NCBI GenBank assembly: GCA_032207245.1
Contig: CM063508.1
Location: 90,795,820 to 90,859,819, forward strand
Source of the DNA: Pardosa pseudoannulata
Lineage: Eukaryota; Arthropoda; Arachnida; Araneae; Lycosidae
Length of the DNA stretch: 64,000 nucleotides
Direction: 5' to 3'
Shown: piece by piece, positions 1 through 15,021 of the stretch
Numbering within the stretch: the first letter of the stretch is position 1
Layout of the letters: each line of letters begins with the position of its first letter
Made by a program: the position numbers and the translations under genes
Notes under the pieces: model-generated
Told to the model about the DNA's origin: nothing
Database searches by the model: none
Seen by the model: only the letters and a program-made list of their open reading frames with translations

Positions 1-738
1 TAAAAAATCTTAACTGGCCAAACAAGGTCAATTAAATTAGGATTCCCTGTTTTATGAGCATACTTTTTTAACTTCAAATCGACCTACGTCGAATCCCTGT
101 TTACACCATTTAAAAACTGGATGAAATGAAAATGAACTCGAAGAAGCTTTCATTATGCTCTATCAGAACTCTATCGCCATCTCTGAATTCTTTGGTGTGG
201 TGCATTGACTTTTCATTTGAATTTCAGATTCTTGAACCTTTCAGCCTGTCACTTTGCGGTGAATAATGAAAAGCTTCAACCTCTGTAAGCGCGCACACAT
301 TCACATACATAAGTCCATCCATCCTGTATTTCCCTATGTGTCTCGTTTCTAGGATAATATTTCACTCTTTTTTTTTTTCTTTCACTTGTGGTGAAAACCT
401 TTTGTTTTGTTATCGTTTCCTGTTTATTTATTAAATGAGGTAAAGGATACGAGTTTAAAAACTTGGATATGCATGAGTAGTCCGAAATAAGTTGTTGATT
501 TATTCTATAGAATCGCGTCTAAGATTACTAAAGTTATTTTTCTTTTCTTTTCCGTAGGCATGCATGGCGTGAGGGTTGTTTTACTTCTTATGGATGGAAA
601 ACTGTATTTAAATAATGACAATTAGTTTTTTTTCGCTCTTTATAATTAAGAAATTTCCTCATGCTCTATTTTTACTGCGTTGAGGGCTTATACGTACACT
701 TTGCTTGGAGAGTAACACATTATGTTAATTTATTTGTA
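1..738. other. AT-rich non-coding DNA, start of window
   Basis: I see no gene, RNA or transposon end here. A pyrimidine tract followed by AG at about 538-557 resembles a splice acceptor, but no open frame with a donor follows. A short stretch near 214-251 is similar to 4587-4626, which could be a diverged duplicate or chance. Confidence 0.5.
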
Positions 739-740
739 AT

Positions 741-848
741 GAAAAAATATAACTGTCCATTGTCAATAGAAAGAGTATGTTATCAATATTTATAGTGAAA
801 AAAGATAACTATTGTCAATAGAAAGAGTATATTATCAGTATTTAAAGT
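741..848. repeat. two-copy tandem repeat, unit about 55 bp
   Basis: Positions 741-796 and 797-848 are near-identical direct copies, sharing the block TTGTCAATAGAAAGAGTAT and ending in a similar TATTTATAGT/TATTTAAAGT. A third, weaker relative is visible at about 1047-1090. It looks like a small local duplication in non-coding DNA. Confidence 0.75.
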
Positions 849-2155
849 CTAATAAATATTTTAAATACTTTTTTTCATGCAGGGTATTCGACTTTTCATC
901 TCTTAGTTACAAATATGTATTATTTTGTACGTGAATTGTGTAAAATCATACATTTTTAACCTATGCTCTTATTGTATATGTAATTTCATGGTTTTATCAA
1001 ATTATTTTCTATATCCTTGTTTATCCTTATAACTGGTTTGAAATTGTTAATAGAAGGTATACATTATCGCTATTTATAGCGCAATAAACTTTTTAAATAC
1101 TCTTCTGCTTCGAAGTTACTCTCTTTTTATCTTTTACTTTACGTTGTTTAAAACGTTCTTGTTTACAACTCGTTGCAAAATGTTTTACTATTATGTCTCT
1201 GGTTCCTCTAGCTTTAGGAAGGATTCTTTTGTCCTTTTTGTTAAAAATAGGGTGAAGTGAGGCAAGTGCGTCATATGATATGCAAAATTCCTTTTCAGTC
1301 ATGTATAACAAATTAGCTATTAACACTAGTTAATTCTTTTTTTCTTCGTCACTTAACTGTATAATTTTTAAGAGTCTAGTCATTCTTCTGATATCCTAAA
1401 AACTATCATCTGTTTGACAGAAAATCTGTTTCAAGTCCAACTTATACATTTACCCCAGCGAAATTAGATACATGCATTTTCTCTTTTCAATGCCTTGCTG
1501 TGAATTGAATATATAATGGGGTAGGCGCAGAAATTATTTTTCTTCCTGAAATTTGAAATTCGGAATAAAAAAACTAGTGCGCTCAGTTAGATTAGTGTGA
1601 GTATGCATTCAGTTCCTACAATATTCCACAAGTAGCATTATCTGCAAACAATGACAGAAAAAGTATGGACGATTAATGAATGCACTTGCTTCACATCACC
1701 TTACTTCTTTTATGTTCGTTTATTATATAAAATTATGTAAATATAACTCCTTCTAACTCTAGGAACAAATACATACATAGTTAATCATATTATTCTGTAT
1801 AGGCCTGTAAAGCGATAATAGTGTATATATTAAAGTCAAAGATATCACATGTTTGCTTTCAAGATTTTATCTATTTGCAAATATGTTTTCGAATTTGGCC
1901 AGGAGCTTTACGGCAGATTTCGTGCCATTCGAGGCACATTGAAACTGGTTTGTTTGGGAGCAAGCACTACAGTCAAATTTTCCCGTCTCATTGGATCAAG
2001 ATCTACTGTTTAACGACAATTTTGAATGACTACGAAATCTATGGCTAGTAGACTTCTAATTTTTATTAAGAAAACTAGCATCCTATTATACTGTTGATAT
2101 TTTACTTGAAATGTATGGAAAAATTTTAATTTTCATGGTCGTAGGATAAAATTTA
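849..2155. other. AT-rich non-coding DNA
   Basis: Nothing recognisable. Short open frames such as 1093-1326 (minus) and 1821-2048 (plus) have no domain, no splice context and lengths expected by chance. Confidence 0.5.
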
Positions 2156-2444
2156 TTAACACTAGATTGCCCGAGATTTCTTGTGTACCTATATTGCCCA
2201 AAAACAGTCAAAATGACTGCATTGTGAAAAAATAAAAAATATGTAAAGAAATTTGTTTAAAATTAATTTTTAATATTATATAATAAAGGAGGGCGGAAGT
2301 AACTACAGTTATTCATAAACCCATTTATATGTTATAGAAAAAGTCACCAAATTCTAAGAAATTGTGTCATTATATTTCATAATTGTTTTTCTAATTGAAA
2401 TTAAAAAACAGTCAAAATGACTGCCTTGGGCAATCTAGTGTTAA
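2156..2444. mobile_element. TTAA-flanked MITE, family A copy 1 (piggyBac-like)
   Basis: The 289-bp unit starts TTAACACTAGATTGCCC and ends GGGCAATCTAGTGTTAA, a near-perfect terminal inverted repeat bounded by TTAA on both sides. Just inside each end is a copy of the palindromic motif CAGTCAAAATGACTG. TTAA duplication is the signature of piggyBac-superfamily transposition. No transposase remains. A right half of the same family lies at 22722-22945. Confidence 0.85.
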
Positions 2445-3280
2445 TTTTCATTACTGATGGTTTAAAATCATTCTAGTCCCAAACCAGTTTTCTTATCAAT
2501 CTGATTCCCCGTTATTCTTTTAAAAAAGATACAATGGCCTAAATTAAGAAATATGCTTCATCGAAATATTTTAAATAATAGAATATAGTTTTAAATGGAC
2601 CATAAAAGTTATATGTGTCTCACATCTTTACCATGGGAAGCTTTAGCAACAAAATTTCATACAAATTTGTAATCGCGATTACTTATCTTGTTTTGGTACG
2701 GGTTCAAAACCTTCCGCTTAATTTTACTATCTCTGTGTGGAAGGATTTTTTTTCGTCCGATGTTTCTAAGCATTACGATAGTGGAAATCTTACTTGGCTG
2801 CAAAGCATGGTCCCCCTCCCCCAATTTGGATGAAACTATACGAGGGTGGGAGATTTTCTCTTGCTATCCTCTCCGAAATTCTCAGCGATATGATTTTTGA
2901 GCTCACAACGGATTCATCGTTTACGAACTCTTCTCGTAAAAGGAGTTTTTTTTCCGAGTACTTAAATATAGTGAAATTTACGTGTAATGGTACTGCCTGT
3001 AACGATAAACTTGTCTGTGTTTTGGTTGGTATATGGCTTGATCGGTTTAAAACTATTTTCGACTTTAGAAGTATTACAATATCATAAAGATCAGTTAGCT
3101 GTAGTAGATACTAAATATCATCATTTGTTTGCCAAAATATTAAAAGAACTGAAATTATTTGAAAAGAGGCTCATTGGTTATATGCACTATTCATATTAAG
3201 TTTTTTTTTCACTTAAGTCAAAATACTTCATTCTTAAAACTTTAATTCAAATTGTTTAGGATTTGTTTTATAAATTAATA
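2445..3280. other. non-coding DNA with overlapping short ORFs
   Basis: Short overlapping frames at 2615-2833, 2688-2900, 2794-3087 and 2987-3199 lie on the + strand. None shows a recognisable domain, and they overlap in different phases, as expected by chance. I would not call a gene here. Confidence 0.45.
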
Positions 3281-3801
3281 ATATATATATGTAATATATC
3301 AAAATTATTTAACTTTAATATTTCCTTAAAAACCTTCTCTCACTCTTAATTCCTTAAAATCATTTTCCCAGCCTCTAAATGTCTTAATCAAAGCAGCATT
3401 CTCGACTTAAAATTCTTTCGATCCATTTCCCAAAGTTTTCTGTCCTATAAATGTAAATTTTCTGTCTATTCAACACGTTTCCCAGCTGTCGCCGGCAAAT
3501 GGCTCCGCGTTTTTCCTGATCTTACACTTAAATTCGCTGAGTAAGTGGGAAAATTTCTTCCTGTCTTTGCTCTTGGGTGCACCTCTGGTCGAGCAGAGTG
3601 ATTGTGTCTTTCTTTTTTCTGTCGTAGACTAGTAAAGATGTCCATTTTAGCAGCTCTAAAATAAAGTTTTAATTAGACTTGTGCCGTTCTCTTTAATGTG
3701 GCCAGACTGCATCGTTCGTTATTACTGCTAGCTGATTAAGGTTTCTCCTTGCTCAGTAAGTCCCGGGGAAGTTAAAAGAATAGGGGCTACATAATTATTG
3801 T
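3281..3801 (+). repeat. left arm of a large inverted repeat
   Basis: This arm of about 520 bp reappears, reverse-complemented, at 5600-6127. Long identical blocks include TCTTAATCAAAGCAGCA, CTCGACTTAAAATTCTTTCG and GCTCTTGGGTGCACCTCTG. Identity by eye is roughly 80-90% with small indels. The arms could be the ends of a foldback-type element of about 2.8 kb or an inverted segmental duplication. No transposase was seen in the spacer. Confidence 0.85.
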
Positions 3802-3818
3802 GACTAGAGGAAATAATG

Positions 3819-5599
<1,781 letters not shown>

Positions 5600-6127
5600 T
5601 AATTATAAAAAACTGCTGGAAATTATAGCCCTATTATTTTTTAATTTCCGGGGCTACGGGTTAAGGAGAAAGCTATGCATATAGCAGTAATAACGATGCA
5701 GTCGACCATGGAAAGAGACCGGCACAAGTCTAAGTAAAGCTTTATTTTAAAGCTGATAAACGGACATCTTTACTAGTCAACGACAGATAGAAGAAAGACG
5801 CAAAAATCACTCTGCTCGAGCAGAGGTGCACCCAAGAGCGAAGACAGAAAGAGTTTTCCCAAGGGACAGGAAACTTACTCAGCGAATTTAAGCATTAAGA
5901 TCATTAAAATTCGTGGAGACATTTGCCGGAAAACGTGTTAAATAGACAAAAAATTTACATCTATAGGACAGAAAGCTTTGGGAAATATACCGAAAGAATT
6001 TTAAGTCGAGGTTGCTGCTTTGATTAAGACATTTAGTGGCTGGGAAAAAGGTTTTAAGGAATTAGAATGGGAGGAAGTTTCTGAGGAAATATTAAAATTA
6101 AATAATTATGATATATTACATATATAT
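5600..6127 (-). repeat. right arm of the large inverted repeat
   Basis: Reverse complement of 3281-3801, with the same blocks in inverted order. The G+C-richer core at 5690-5960 matches the left arm best. The outermost match is the TGTAATATATC block next to a short TA run. No gene was seen. Confidence 0.85.
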
Positions 6128-7362
6128 GTACACGCACATACACGCATAATTATATATTGTACTCTATGCAATAATGTCCGCAGCTCGGCACTTTAAAAAT
6201 TTGTTGTAGTAGTTTTTTTTCTTTGTTTCCTGAGCATCATTAACTATTTTACACCCATTCTGTCCGGTATATTTTTTCTCTTGTTTTTCTAGAGTATTTC
6301 TTACTCGTCTCAATTTGCACATTCTCAAACGCATTATCTTGAATTTTAACCCATTATAGATTCCCTGTTATTATGTTAGATTATGTTCGTCTGATTAGTT
6401 ATATTATCCTTTTAATTTTCTTGAAGAATTTCAGGTACATTCTGTATCTGTAGTATAAGTTCCAAGAGGAACGAAAGAGAAGGAAGAAAGTAAAGTGAAA
6501 TAAAATTGAAAAGGCTCTTGAAAATAGAAAATTCTCATTAATAGAAGGCTATTTTTTAAAATACCGAACACAAGTGATACATTCACTTAAATATAACATG
6601 AAATCATTTTAAGAAAAATTAGTCACCTTTTTCACTAGGTTTTACTTGTGAGTTACATTGAGTTCTGAATATATCAAAATCTTTCATTTCTAACAACATT
6701 ACAAATTGTTTATTTTAAATAATGGGTAATTTATTAGTAAATTGTGTGCTATCCCAGAGATTGTTTCCAACAAAACCACCATTAAAACATTAAAAATTTT
6801 CAAAGTGTTAACTAAGCTTCATACAGTAAACCTTAAGTTCATGTTCCCTATAGCCGGATTCAATTGTATAAATATAGATATTAATTTATAGTCTACTCAA
6901 TGGGATTGATTAATCGCAGTTTGACAGTGAAAATCAATATTTAAAAAGAAATTTCACTCGGAGAGCTGAAACATTAGATTATTCATCTTTAATGAGTTTT
7001 GTATCAATTCCTTTTCTTTTTAAAGTCATCATTAAAAAGTCTTAAATGCGATGTACGTTATGAAGAAGATCTTTATTTCTAACTCGCTTCCGGGGATTTT
7101 TTTCCTTCTCTTTATTTGATATGTTTAGAACATGGAGCTATTACAAGAGTTAAGCAGTAAGATGTATATCATTTCGTTTATAATTTATTGCTGAAAGACT
7201 GGTGAATGTTCACAATTCCCATTAAATATGTTATAAATATAATCATAAATGCGGACTCGAAATCAGCTCATTGAGTGGATCGAGTAGAAATAGTTGATTT
7301 TCTGTCATTATTCTTGGAAAAACAAATTGATTATTTATAATTACTTTATTATTTTTTATGTG
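6128..7362. other. AT-rich non-coding DNA
   Basis: No ORF of note, no repeat partner in the window and no splice-flanked open frame was found. Confidence 0.5.
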
Positions 7363-7778
7363 GTTGGGTCCTGGTTATATAGGTTTCCCCTAGATCCATG
7401 TTAACTTATGGAGAAACTATTAACTCAAGTTCTGGGAGGTTTGCAATCAAAGATTTCTTTAAACAAATTTTACCACGGGTTAGATTAGAAAATCTTCCAA
7501 GATAATGCACGACCCCTTTGAAAACTTAGGTTGGTTTAAAGCTATTATTTAAGTTTAAAGAAGACCATACAAAAATCTTTAACAAATATTTTAAAACTAA
7601 ATACATTTTTCTCGGTATTTAAAAAAAAAATGTAGTCCCGTCTTACCCTGGAGAGTTTTTTGCTCTATCACATGGTAAAATTTGTTTAAATCTTTAAATA
7701 GAAATGGTGAAAAAGTAGAACAATTTTCTCCATAGGTTCACGTAGAGCTAAAGGAATGCAATATGGCCGTACCCTACT
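7363..7778. mobile_element. foldback element (long terminal inverted repeats), copy A
   Basis: The left end GTTGGGTCCTGGTTATATAGG pairs with the inverted right end GTAGGGTACGGCCATATTG. Homology continues inward through TTAACTTATGGAGAAA and the block TTTAAACAAATTTTACCA, giving arms of roughly 130 bp around a short centre. Relatives lie at 16981-17545, 17550-17971 and 13195-13290. It has no coding capacity and its superfamily is not known to me. Confidence 0.7.
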
Positions 7779-9433
7779 ATTTTGTACTAAATGTAACTTT
7801 TATAAAATTTAGGGAAGTCGGTATCTATTATTCTCGCAAAATCTATATTACAAAATTTATTGCTAATATCAAATTTTCTTTTTATATTTCCATTTCGCAA
7901 ATTTAAACTGAGTAGAGATTATCGGATTATAATTTTATTTTATCAAAAAAAAAAATAAAAAAATAAATAAAATAAAATACGAAATAACGTAGAGGTGTTT
8001 ATGCTCCATACCGTACAAGCTCTCAAATGTTTCCAAAGGAAAACGCAAGTGTGTAAACATACATATATATTAAAAAATAATTAGCAATTCAAACGTTTCT
8101 TCAACGAAAGCTATTTAATGAACCTCAGCTATTGAGTAGCTCAATGTACATGTTTTACTTAAAGAGTAAAATATCTCTAGAGTAAAATTGCAGTTAGACC
8201 AATATTTCAAGTAAAATTGGCTTACAGATATTGGTCCAGTTTAGTGGAATAGCACATTTTAAATGAAATATCTTGAATATCTGGTAAGTGGACATCGATT
8301 AAATTGAATAGTTTAATTCCATGCCAAATGACTTTGTATTGGTAGGACACTGCCTTTTAGTATCGGATTTAAAGGGTTTCGTTCCTACCAATGGAGAGGA
8401 TGTTCATAGCCATTTGGAATAGGTTCATGCATATTTATACGTAATTTAAAATAATTTTATTAATTTCGACTTAGTAATTTTTTACTTGAGTTTGTTTATT
8501 AAAAAAATTTAAAGTAAAATAAAATTTCCTATTTATTACATAAAATTATTTTGGTCCGAAATTATGTATGTTGCTGGTTTAATACAAAATGTTTTACATT
8601 CATTTTGGAATACACTTCATTCAAGATTCTCAGTTATTCACATTGAAGGCTGACCGTAAAGCAACTAGTGTTGCAATAGCTGGATATCGATAGATAAATA
8701 AATAATTATAATAAAGTTTTGAAACGTTGCTGTAAAAGATGTTTATTAGAATTTCACCCCCTTGTCTCTTTGAAAACTATGTTTTCTTTCACTGTCGTCT
8801 TATATCGTTGTTATATCTGATTTACATAGAGACACGTTTCGTTATATGCCTTAAAAGTTGGCAGACTTCATTCCCACTTGATTCCCGGTAGTTGAAGTTT
8901 TATCAACAATGTCCATGATATGAGGCATATCGTCATCAGTCACTTCTGTCGTCTATAATGACATACAATTAAAGCGTGAAGTTTTCCATTTTTCATCTTC
9001 GTTTGTGCTTTGCCAAGTTTCTTTTGCCAAGATTTTTTGATTAGCTACTTCTGTCTGTAATGACTGCGACAATTTTTTATTGCTTCTTCCCCTTTGACTT
9101 TAACGAGCCGTGGATGTTCGCGCCACGGATAATATTTTAAAATCTTTCCCACTTTATTCCTTGTTTCTAAGTTTTAATTTAATACTTTTGCTATTACGTA
9201 ACGATAATTCGCCGTTGCGTCGCTCCAGTATCGGTTAGTAGAAGTAAGATAGTGCACAGACACTTGTGTTTCGTGGAACAGGATTGGTTCTTACAGTTTT
9301 GATGCCTCTTGTAAAATATGTCAAATCAAGGTGGCCACAGACTGAGAAAACCGAAAAAATATGGAAATGTTAAGGCAACTCAACAATCAACAGTAATTAG
9401 GAAAACATTAGGGTTTTATTTATTTATTTTAAA
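7779..9433. other. AT-rich non-coding DNA
   Basis: No recognisable gene. Includes an A-rich simple stretch at 7945-7980. The segment at 9300-9420 (GGTGGCCACAGACTGAG and downstream) resembles an old transposon end but could not be assigned. Confidence 0.45.
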
Positions 9434-9448
9434 CTAGCAAGTTTGCCC

Positions 9449-10362
9449 GTGCTTCGCTACGGTGAACTTAATATATTACTTTTAAACAAAGATTTATTTT
9501 TCGTGAATAACTCTCTAAATTCGTCACAGTTCAGTTCGAGTCATTGGCATGTTTATATATTTCTATCATAAAAGTATTATAACATTATTCAGTTTTTATA
9601 ATCGAATTTGTCTTATATTAAATTTGCTCAAACTTTTTTTATTGTAAAATATAAGCTTAACCCTAAATTGCATTACTGTATTACTACTGTACGTTGATTA
9701 GCAAAGTTAACAGATCTTGTCATATTACGTGATAGAATAGGAAGCACAGGTTTTGACAGCAACAGTGCTAATTTTGTTGGTAGTAATAAATGTTTTCCAA
9801 AATTAAGGAAATTTATGACAAACCACATAGTTTTGTAGGAAACAGAAACACACATTCATATCGACAATCATATGAATATGAAGATAACTATATAAAATGA
9901 TAGGTTTTATTTGGCCATGAGAGTCACTGAAATTTGTACTTTTTGTACTTAGAATATTGTTGATATGCATTTCATTGTAACATAAAAATGTACAAAGAAT
10001 TAAATTTAAAATTAGTTCTCATATAAAAATGCTATAATTTGCGTCACATAGAAATGAAAGTGAATCACTTTATATCTCAAATTTCAGTTCAAATCGAATA
10101 GATACTAAGCAGACGATTTTAAATAATATAAAATAAGAAATGAATAAATGAAATATTTAAATGAATGACGTCATAATGATAGAAAAATATCATTTTCGCC
10201 TATTTATTATGTGATGAATTGAACATTTTAATCTCCTGCTTTTAACCGTGGAAAACTGCGTTTAAAACAATTACTTGGGATGACGTCACATTGCTAGAAA
10301 CATTGCTTCTTTCCCTTAGATATGATGCGATAAATTAAAAACTTAATCGTTTGCGTTTAACC
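9449..10362 (+). repeat. left arm of a 0.9-kb inverted repeat
   Basis: Matches the reverse complement of 11171-12010 over nearly its whole length. Shared blocks include AATGACGTCATAATGATAGA, AATTGAACATTTTAATCTCC, ACAGATCTTGTCATATTACG and TTTTAAACAAAG. It probably arose because two copies of repeat X sit in opposite orientation. Confidence 0.9.
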
Positions 10363-10527
10363 GGGGAAAATAATGCTTGGAATAATGACATGAAATGCTC
10401 GAAAAAGGGGGAATGAATGAATTTCGAACGTTGAAAATTTACAAAAACCTTCCCAGGGATATACCTAAACATTTCCCAAATTTTCACGGCGATTGGATGG
10501 ATAGTTTTTGAGTCTATTGAGTACATA

Positions 10528-10560
10528 CATACAGACAGACAGACAGACAGACACACACAA
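10528..10560. repeat. (CAGA)n/(CA)n simple repeat in the tail of repeat X
   Basis: Short ACAGACAG array followed by CACACA; part of the 3' tail of the dispersed repeat. Confidence 0.85.
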
Positions 10561-10582
10561 ATTCATTTATATATATATAGAC

Positions 10583-11095
10583 TAGCATATAGCCCGTCAT
10601 ATGACGGGATCAGTAAAATTTTTAATTTTCCAGAATTGTAAAGTACCTTATAAGACAGATAAAAAAATGGTTTATTTTTTGGCTGAAAGTTATCTGGTAC
10701 AAGCTCAATAATTTATCTTCATACATCTCTAAAGTCTCCCGATACTGTGAATACAGTTTAGAATCACGTTGAATTCATTTACAAAGATAATTCCAAGTTT
10801 TCTTAGCTAAGTCAAAATTATCGTTAAGTTTTCCCAATTTCTTTTGACACTGTAATTAATGGAAGCAAAGGAATAAAAGTATCACTTCTCCTACACCCGG
10901 GAGGAAATTACAATTTGTTATTAATACCGGTAATAAAACTTTCATTGCAACAAAAAATTATCGATGATTAAATTTAAAATTATCACATATGTACCTAATC
11001 TATTATTTAAACCAAATATAAAAAAAAATGTTTTCTGTCTGTATCAAAGTTCAAAAAACGTATGAAATAATGCAGATTTAAAAATTTAAAAATGT
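10583..11095 (+). mobile_element. dispersed repeat Y (starts CTAGCATATAGCCCGTCATATGACGGG)
   Basis: Begins with CTAG shared with the end of repeat X, followed by the small hairpin CCCGTCATATGACGGG. The segment 10921-11090 is clearly repeated at 21561-21740. The whole family, including the CCCGTC end, recurs inverted at about 46680-46966. No ORF; class unresolved (Helitron-like is possible). Confidence 0.65.
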
Positions 11096-11170
11096 TTATA
11101 TATGATTTTTGTAAATTTTAATTGAAATTTATTCCTTTTTTTTGAAATTTCATGCTTAAAGCTTTTTTTT

Positions 11171-12010
11171 GGTTAAACGCAACGATTAAGTTTTTAATTT
11201 ATCGCTTCATCTAAGGGGAAAAAGCAATATTTCTAGCAATGCGACGTCATCCAAGTATGTTTTAAACAGTTTTTCCACGGTTAAAATCAGGAGATTAAAA
11301 TGTTCAATTCATCACATAAATAGGCGAAAATGATATTTTTCTATCATTATGACGTCATTCATTTCATTTTTTCATTTTTTCATTTCTTATTTTATATTAT
11401 TTAAAATCGTCTGCTTAGTATCTATTCGATTTGAACTGAAATTTGAGATATAAAGTGACCACAGATTTCTAGACTGAGCAAATTATTAGCATTTTTTTAA
11501 TAAATAATTTTAAATTTAATTTTGGTTCATTTTTTATGTACAATGAAATGCTTTAACAATATCTAAGTACAAAAGTACAAAATTTAGTGACTTCATAAAT
11601 AAAACCTATCATTTTATATAGTTACTATATTCATAGGTTGTCGATATGAATGTGTGTTTTAGTTTCATACAAAATATGTATTTCATAAATTTCCTTAATT
11701 TGGAAAACATTTATTACTACCAACAAAATTAGTTTGCTGTCAAAAATGTGCTTTTTGTATCACGTAATATGACAAGATCTGTTATTTGCTAATCAAATTA
11801 CAGTAGTATACAGTAATGCAATATATAACTTATATTTTACAATAAAAAAGTTTGAAAAAATTTAATATACGACAAATTCGATTATAAAAATGAATAATGT
11901 TATAATACTTATATAGAAATATATAACATAATTATAACTGAACTGTGACAATTTAGATTATGCAAAAAAAATCTTTGTTTAAAATAATATATTAATATAG
12001 CAAAGCACAC
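11171..12010 (-). repeat. right arm of the 0.9-kb inverted repeat (inverted repeat X)
   Basis: Reverse complement of 9449-10362 with scattered small deletions. With the left arm it could form a long foldback with a spacer of about 0.8 kb. Confidence 0.9.
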
Positions 12011-12305
12011 ATTTATATATAAAATAAAATATTTATAATATAATATATATATAAATATTAAAATAATTTATATTTAAATATTTATATATATATATAATTA
12101 AATATATAATATATATATTATATATAAAATAAAAAATGTTATTTTAATATTTATTATGTTATTTATAAATTTATATATATATACTACTAAAAAAAACTTG
12201 AAAATATTATTAATATAAAAATATATTTAATATAACCTAACTGTAAAAAATCAAATATGATGCCTCTATCCAATATAAATTCATAAATAGAGAAAATCTG
12301 CTTTT
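12011..12305. repeat. TA-rich low-complexity DNA
   Basis: Irregular TATATA/AAATA sequence without a clean repeat unit; probably decayed microsatellite. Confidence 0.7.
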
Positions 12306-12312
12306 CTATCTT

Positions 12313-12549
<237 letters not shown>

Positions 12550-12551
<2 letters not shown>

Positions 12552-12945
12552 GAGACGGACTTCTCGATGGAGGGTTGCAGTCATGGCCATAAAAATGATA
12601 CCGTTTCAGCTAAAGACCTTTATTAGGATTACGTTGGAGGATGGGTTCCCACTTCATCATATGGACAGGACCAACTGAAGAGTCAGCTAGCATGTACAAG
12701 ACCCATAACACCTGGGTCAATATCTGTGTTAAAAAATATCTGCCCCCGACAGCGTGTATCTCCTTTTTGTTTGGAAATTTCCTAAATTGTCCGCTAGGGC
12801 CATGTAGAGTTATCATTGGTCAAGCCCCTTCTTTGAGGGCTTAAACGGTTGCCCCAGTGGTCAATTTAGGTTAAAGGTTAAAAAGTGGAATACAAAATGA
12901 CGAGGGAATTTTGCATTTAAGTTATGGAAACCCTGAGAATTTTCC

Positions 12946-12950
<5 letters not shown>
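12550..12950. other. G+C-richer island between two microsatellites
   Basis: About 12550-12850 is clearly less AT-rich than its surroundings. It is open for about 68 codons on each strand (12610-12816 minus, 12641-12844 plus). I recognise no domain and see no splice pair. It may be an old transposon fragment. Confidence 0.4.
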
Positions 12951-13043
<93 letters not shown>

Positions 13044-13111
13044 GTATATATATATGTATATATATATAGTATATATGTATATATATATGTATATATATGT
13101 ATATATATATA

Positions 13112-13188
<77 letters not shown>
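12951..13188. repeat. compound microsatellite (CA)n(TA)n
   Basis: About 45 bp of CA followed by a TA tract with regular GTATATATATAT interruptions around 13030-13110, then pure TA. All frames across it are translated repeat. Confidence 0.95.
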
Positions 13189-13190
<2 letters not shown>

Positions 13191-13194
13191 CAAG

Positions 13195-13290
13195 AATCCT
13201 TTAAATATGAGCTGGCCGAAGGCAATCTTATTTTTCCCTTAAGTTAACATTGAACAAAGATAATCCAATATAGCAGGTACAAACTTACCT
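13195..13290 (-). mobile_element. terminal fragment of the foldback family
   Basis: Read on the minus strand it runs AAGGTAAGTTTGTACCTGC, then TATATTGGATT and CAATGTTAACTTAAGGGAAAAATAAGATT, matching the ends of 17550-17971. The opposite arm is not visible; the adjacent microsatellite may have replaced it. Confidence 0.6.
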
Positions 13291-15021
13291 TATGCAACGA
13301 TTCCAAATAACACCATCGTTATGTAAAGAACCATTATTATGTTCACTGAAAGAAAAGTATCTTTAAAGTAACCATTAACAGTCACTTTCAGTTTGAAATT
13401 GCATGTTTAAAACTTTATGTAATCTGTTCAATTTTTTTCTTTGAGAAATAGCATATTCCCTATTTTTTTAAGATTGATATGGGCAGAAGAGAATAAATTT
13501 AAGCGTTGTATACTCTAAACCACAGGGAAATAATAAAAAAATGTTTTAATTCGGTTCTCCAAAGAGGTTAATGCATCTGCGGATGCCAATTAAAAAATAC
13601 TTTTAATTGTTTTAATCAGGGGTTAAATAAATATATTTTAAAGAAGATTATTTTTCATGAAAATAAGATAGTTAAAGATACGTTAAATATGCTAGACTAC
13701 GAATCATTTACGCGAAAAAATTTTACTCGTTGTTTACCTTTCAGCAGGAGAGGTGAAAACCAAGCGTGAACGTTTTTGTCAAAGCTAAAATCATCTTTTT
13801 AAATGCAATGACATAAAAAAGTAACTCTTAAAACCAATGGCAGTGCAAATACTTTGGTATGGCTTTTCGAATAAATTCATTCGAAAGCTTCGATATTCGA
13901 TTAAACAAACGCCTTTGCCTCACGCAGTTAAAATTTCTTTGGATTAAAATATGCAAATAATGACTTAAAAATACGATCGAAATATTTTAAACATTTTAAA
14001 AGCTGTTTCAAGATTCATTTTGTGCGAGCGTAATTTTAGCCCAAAAGAAATTTACATCTTTAATGAAATCCAATAATAGAAAGTATAAGTCGTTTGCAGA
14101 TAATTCAATAGAGTTAAATTTTTAAATCCTTTTAAAAGCATTTAAAGAAAGAAATTTCAGAATCATATACTCTATTCTCCACCTTTAAGTAAGATTAAAA
14201 AGAAGAAATTCTGTTTTAAACAGATTGGATGATATTTTAAATGAAATTGGCTTGCGTAGTAGAATTACTCATGATGGCTTAAAAATTTCATTGTAATACT
14301 TGCTCAATGATTCTTTAGTGTGCATTTAGGCAGTTTTATTGTTCATATTTATTAATTTTCATTTAATTACATTAACTGAACTGATATCCTTGCATTATCA
14401 GATTAATTTTTGTGACTTAATAAAATTTGGAAAAGGCATTGTTAAAGCAGATTAATTTCTAAAAATTTCTAATTCTTTATGAGAATTGTCATTAACGTTA
14501 ATGCATTTTTGAGCTTTCAGATCATGTACGTAAGACTAATTCCATTTATTGGTTTTATACTCTTTAGGATTTCATATGCTTTACTGTTATTAATATGTTA
14601 AATATCCTTTAATTTAAATCTAATTTTATTTGATCATTTTTAGGTCTTTATAATTTTTTATGATATATTGTCTTTATGTATATCATAGGATCTTTATAGG
14701 GTTAATAAAAACATTTTATACCATCATAAAGGTATTAATATATTGACCTTATAAAGCATACCACAATTGTCGAACATTGTTATGTCTGTAAGAGAAATTT
14801 TTAAAACTTTAAGGCAAGGAAGCGCAAATAGCACAAATGATTTCTTTAAAAAAATAATCTATTATATATCAAAGTTATTTTCAGCTTTTAGCAAATTATT
14901 ATTTTAATTTCAAATTTTTACTGCAATGTAAGGACATTATTCTACGTTTTATGGATAATTTTTTTTTTGAAGAAACGCGCAATGAAATTAAATAAATGGG
15001 CAATTTTCTAATAGATATTTA
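13291..15021. other. AT-rich non-coding DNA
   Basis: No gene, RNA or paired repeat found. Confidence 0.5.

Larger units (their letters stand above)
9434..10584 (+). mobile_element. dispersed repeat X (ACTAGC...CCCGTGCTTCGCTACGG), unclassified
   Basis: Starts ACTAGCAAGTTTGCCCGTGCTTCGCTACGG and ends with TACATACATACAGACAGACA, CA repeats and TATATATATATAGACTAG. Ends of this style occur in arthropod non-autonomous Helitron-like or non-LTR repeats; I cannot decide which. It has no coding capacity. Most of it (9449-10362) is repeated in inverse orientation at 11171-12010, and diverged pieces occur near 21720-22040. Confidence 0.6.

Noticed and set aside
538..620. Acceptor-like tract TTCTTTTCCGTAG
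   Set aside because: No donor-bounded open frame follows.
9434..10584. Firm classification of repeat X as a Helitron
   Set aside because: A CTAG end and hairpin-like motifs fit, but no TC start, no Rep/Helicase and no host A/T junction could be demonstrated.
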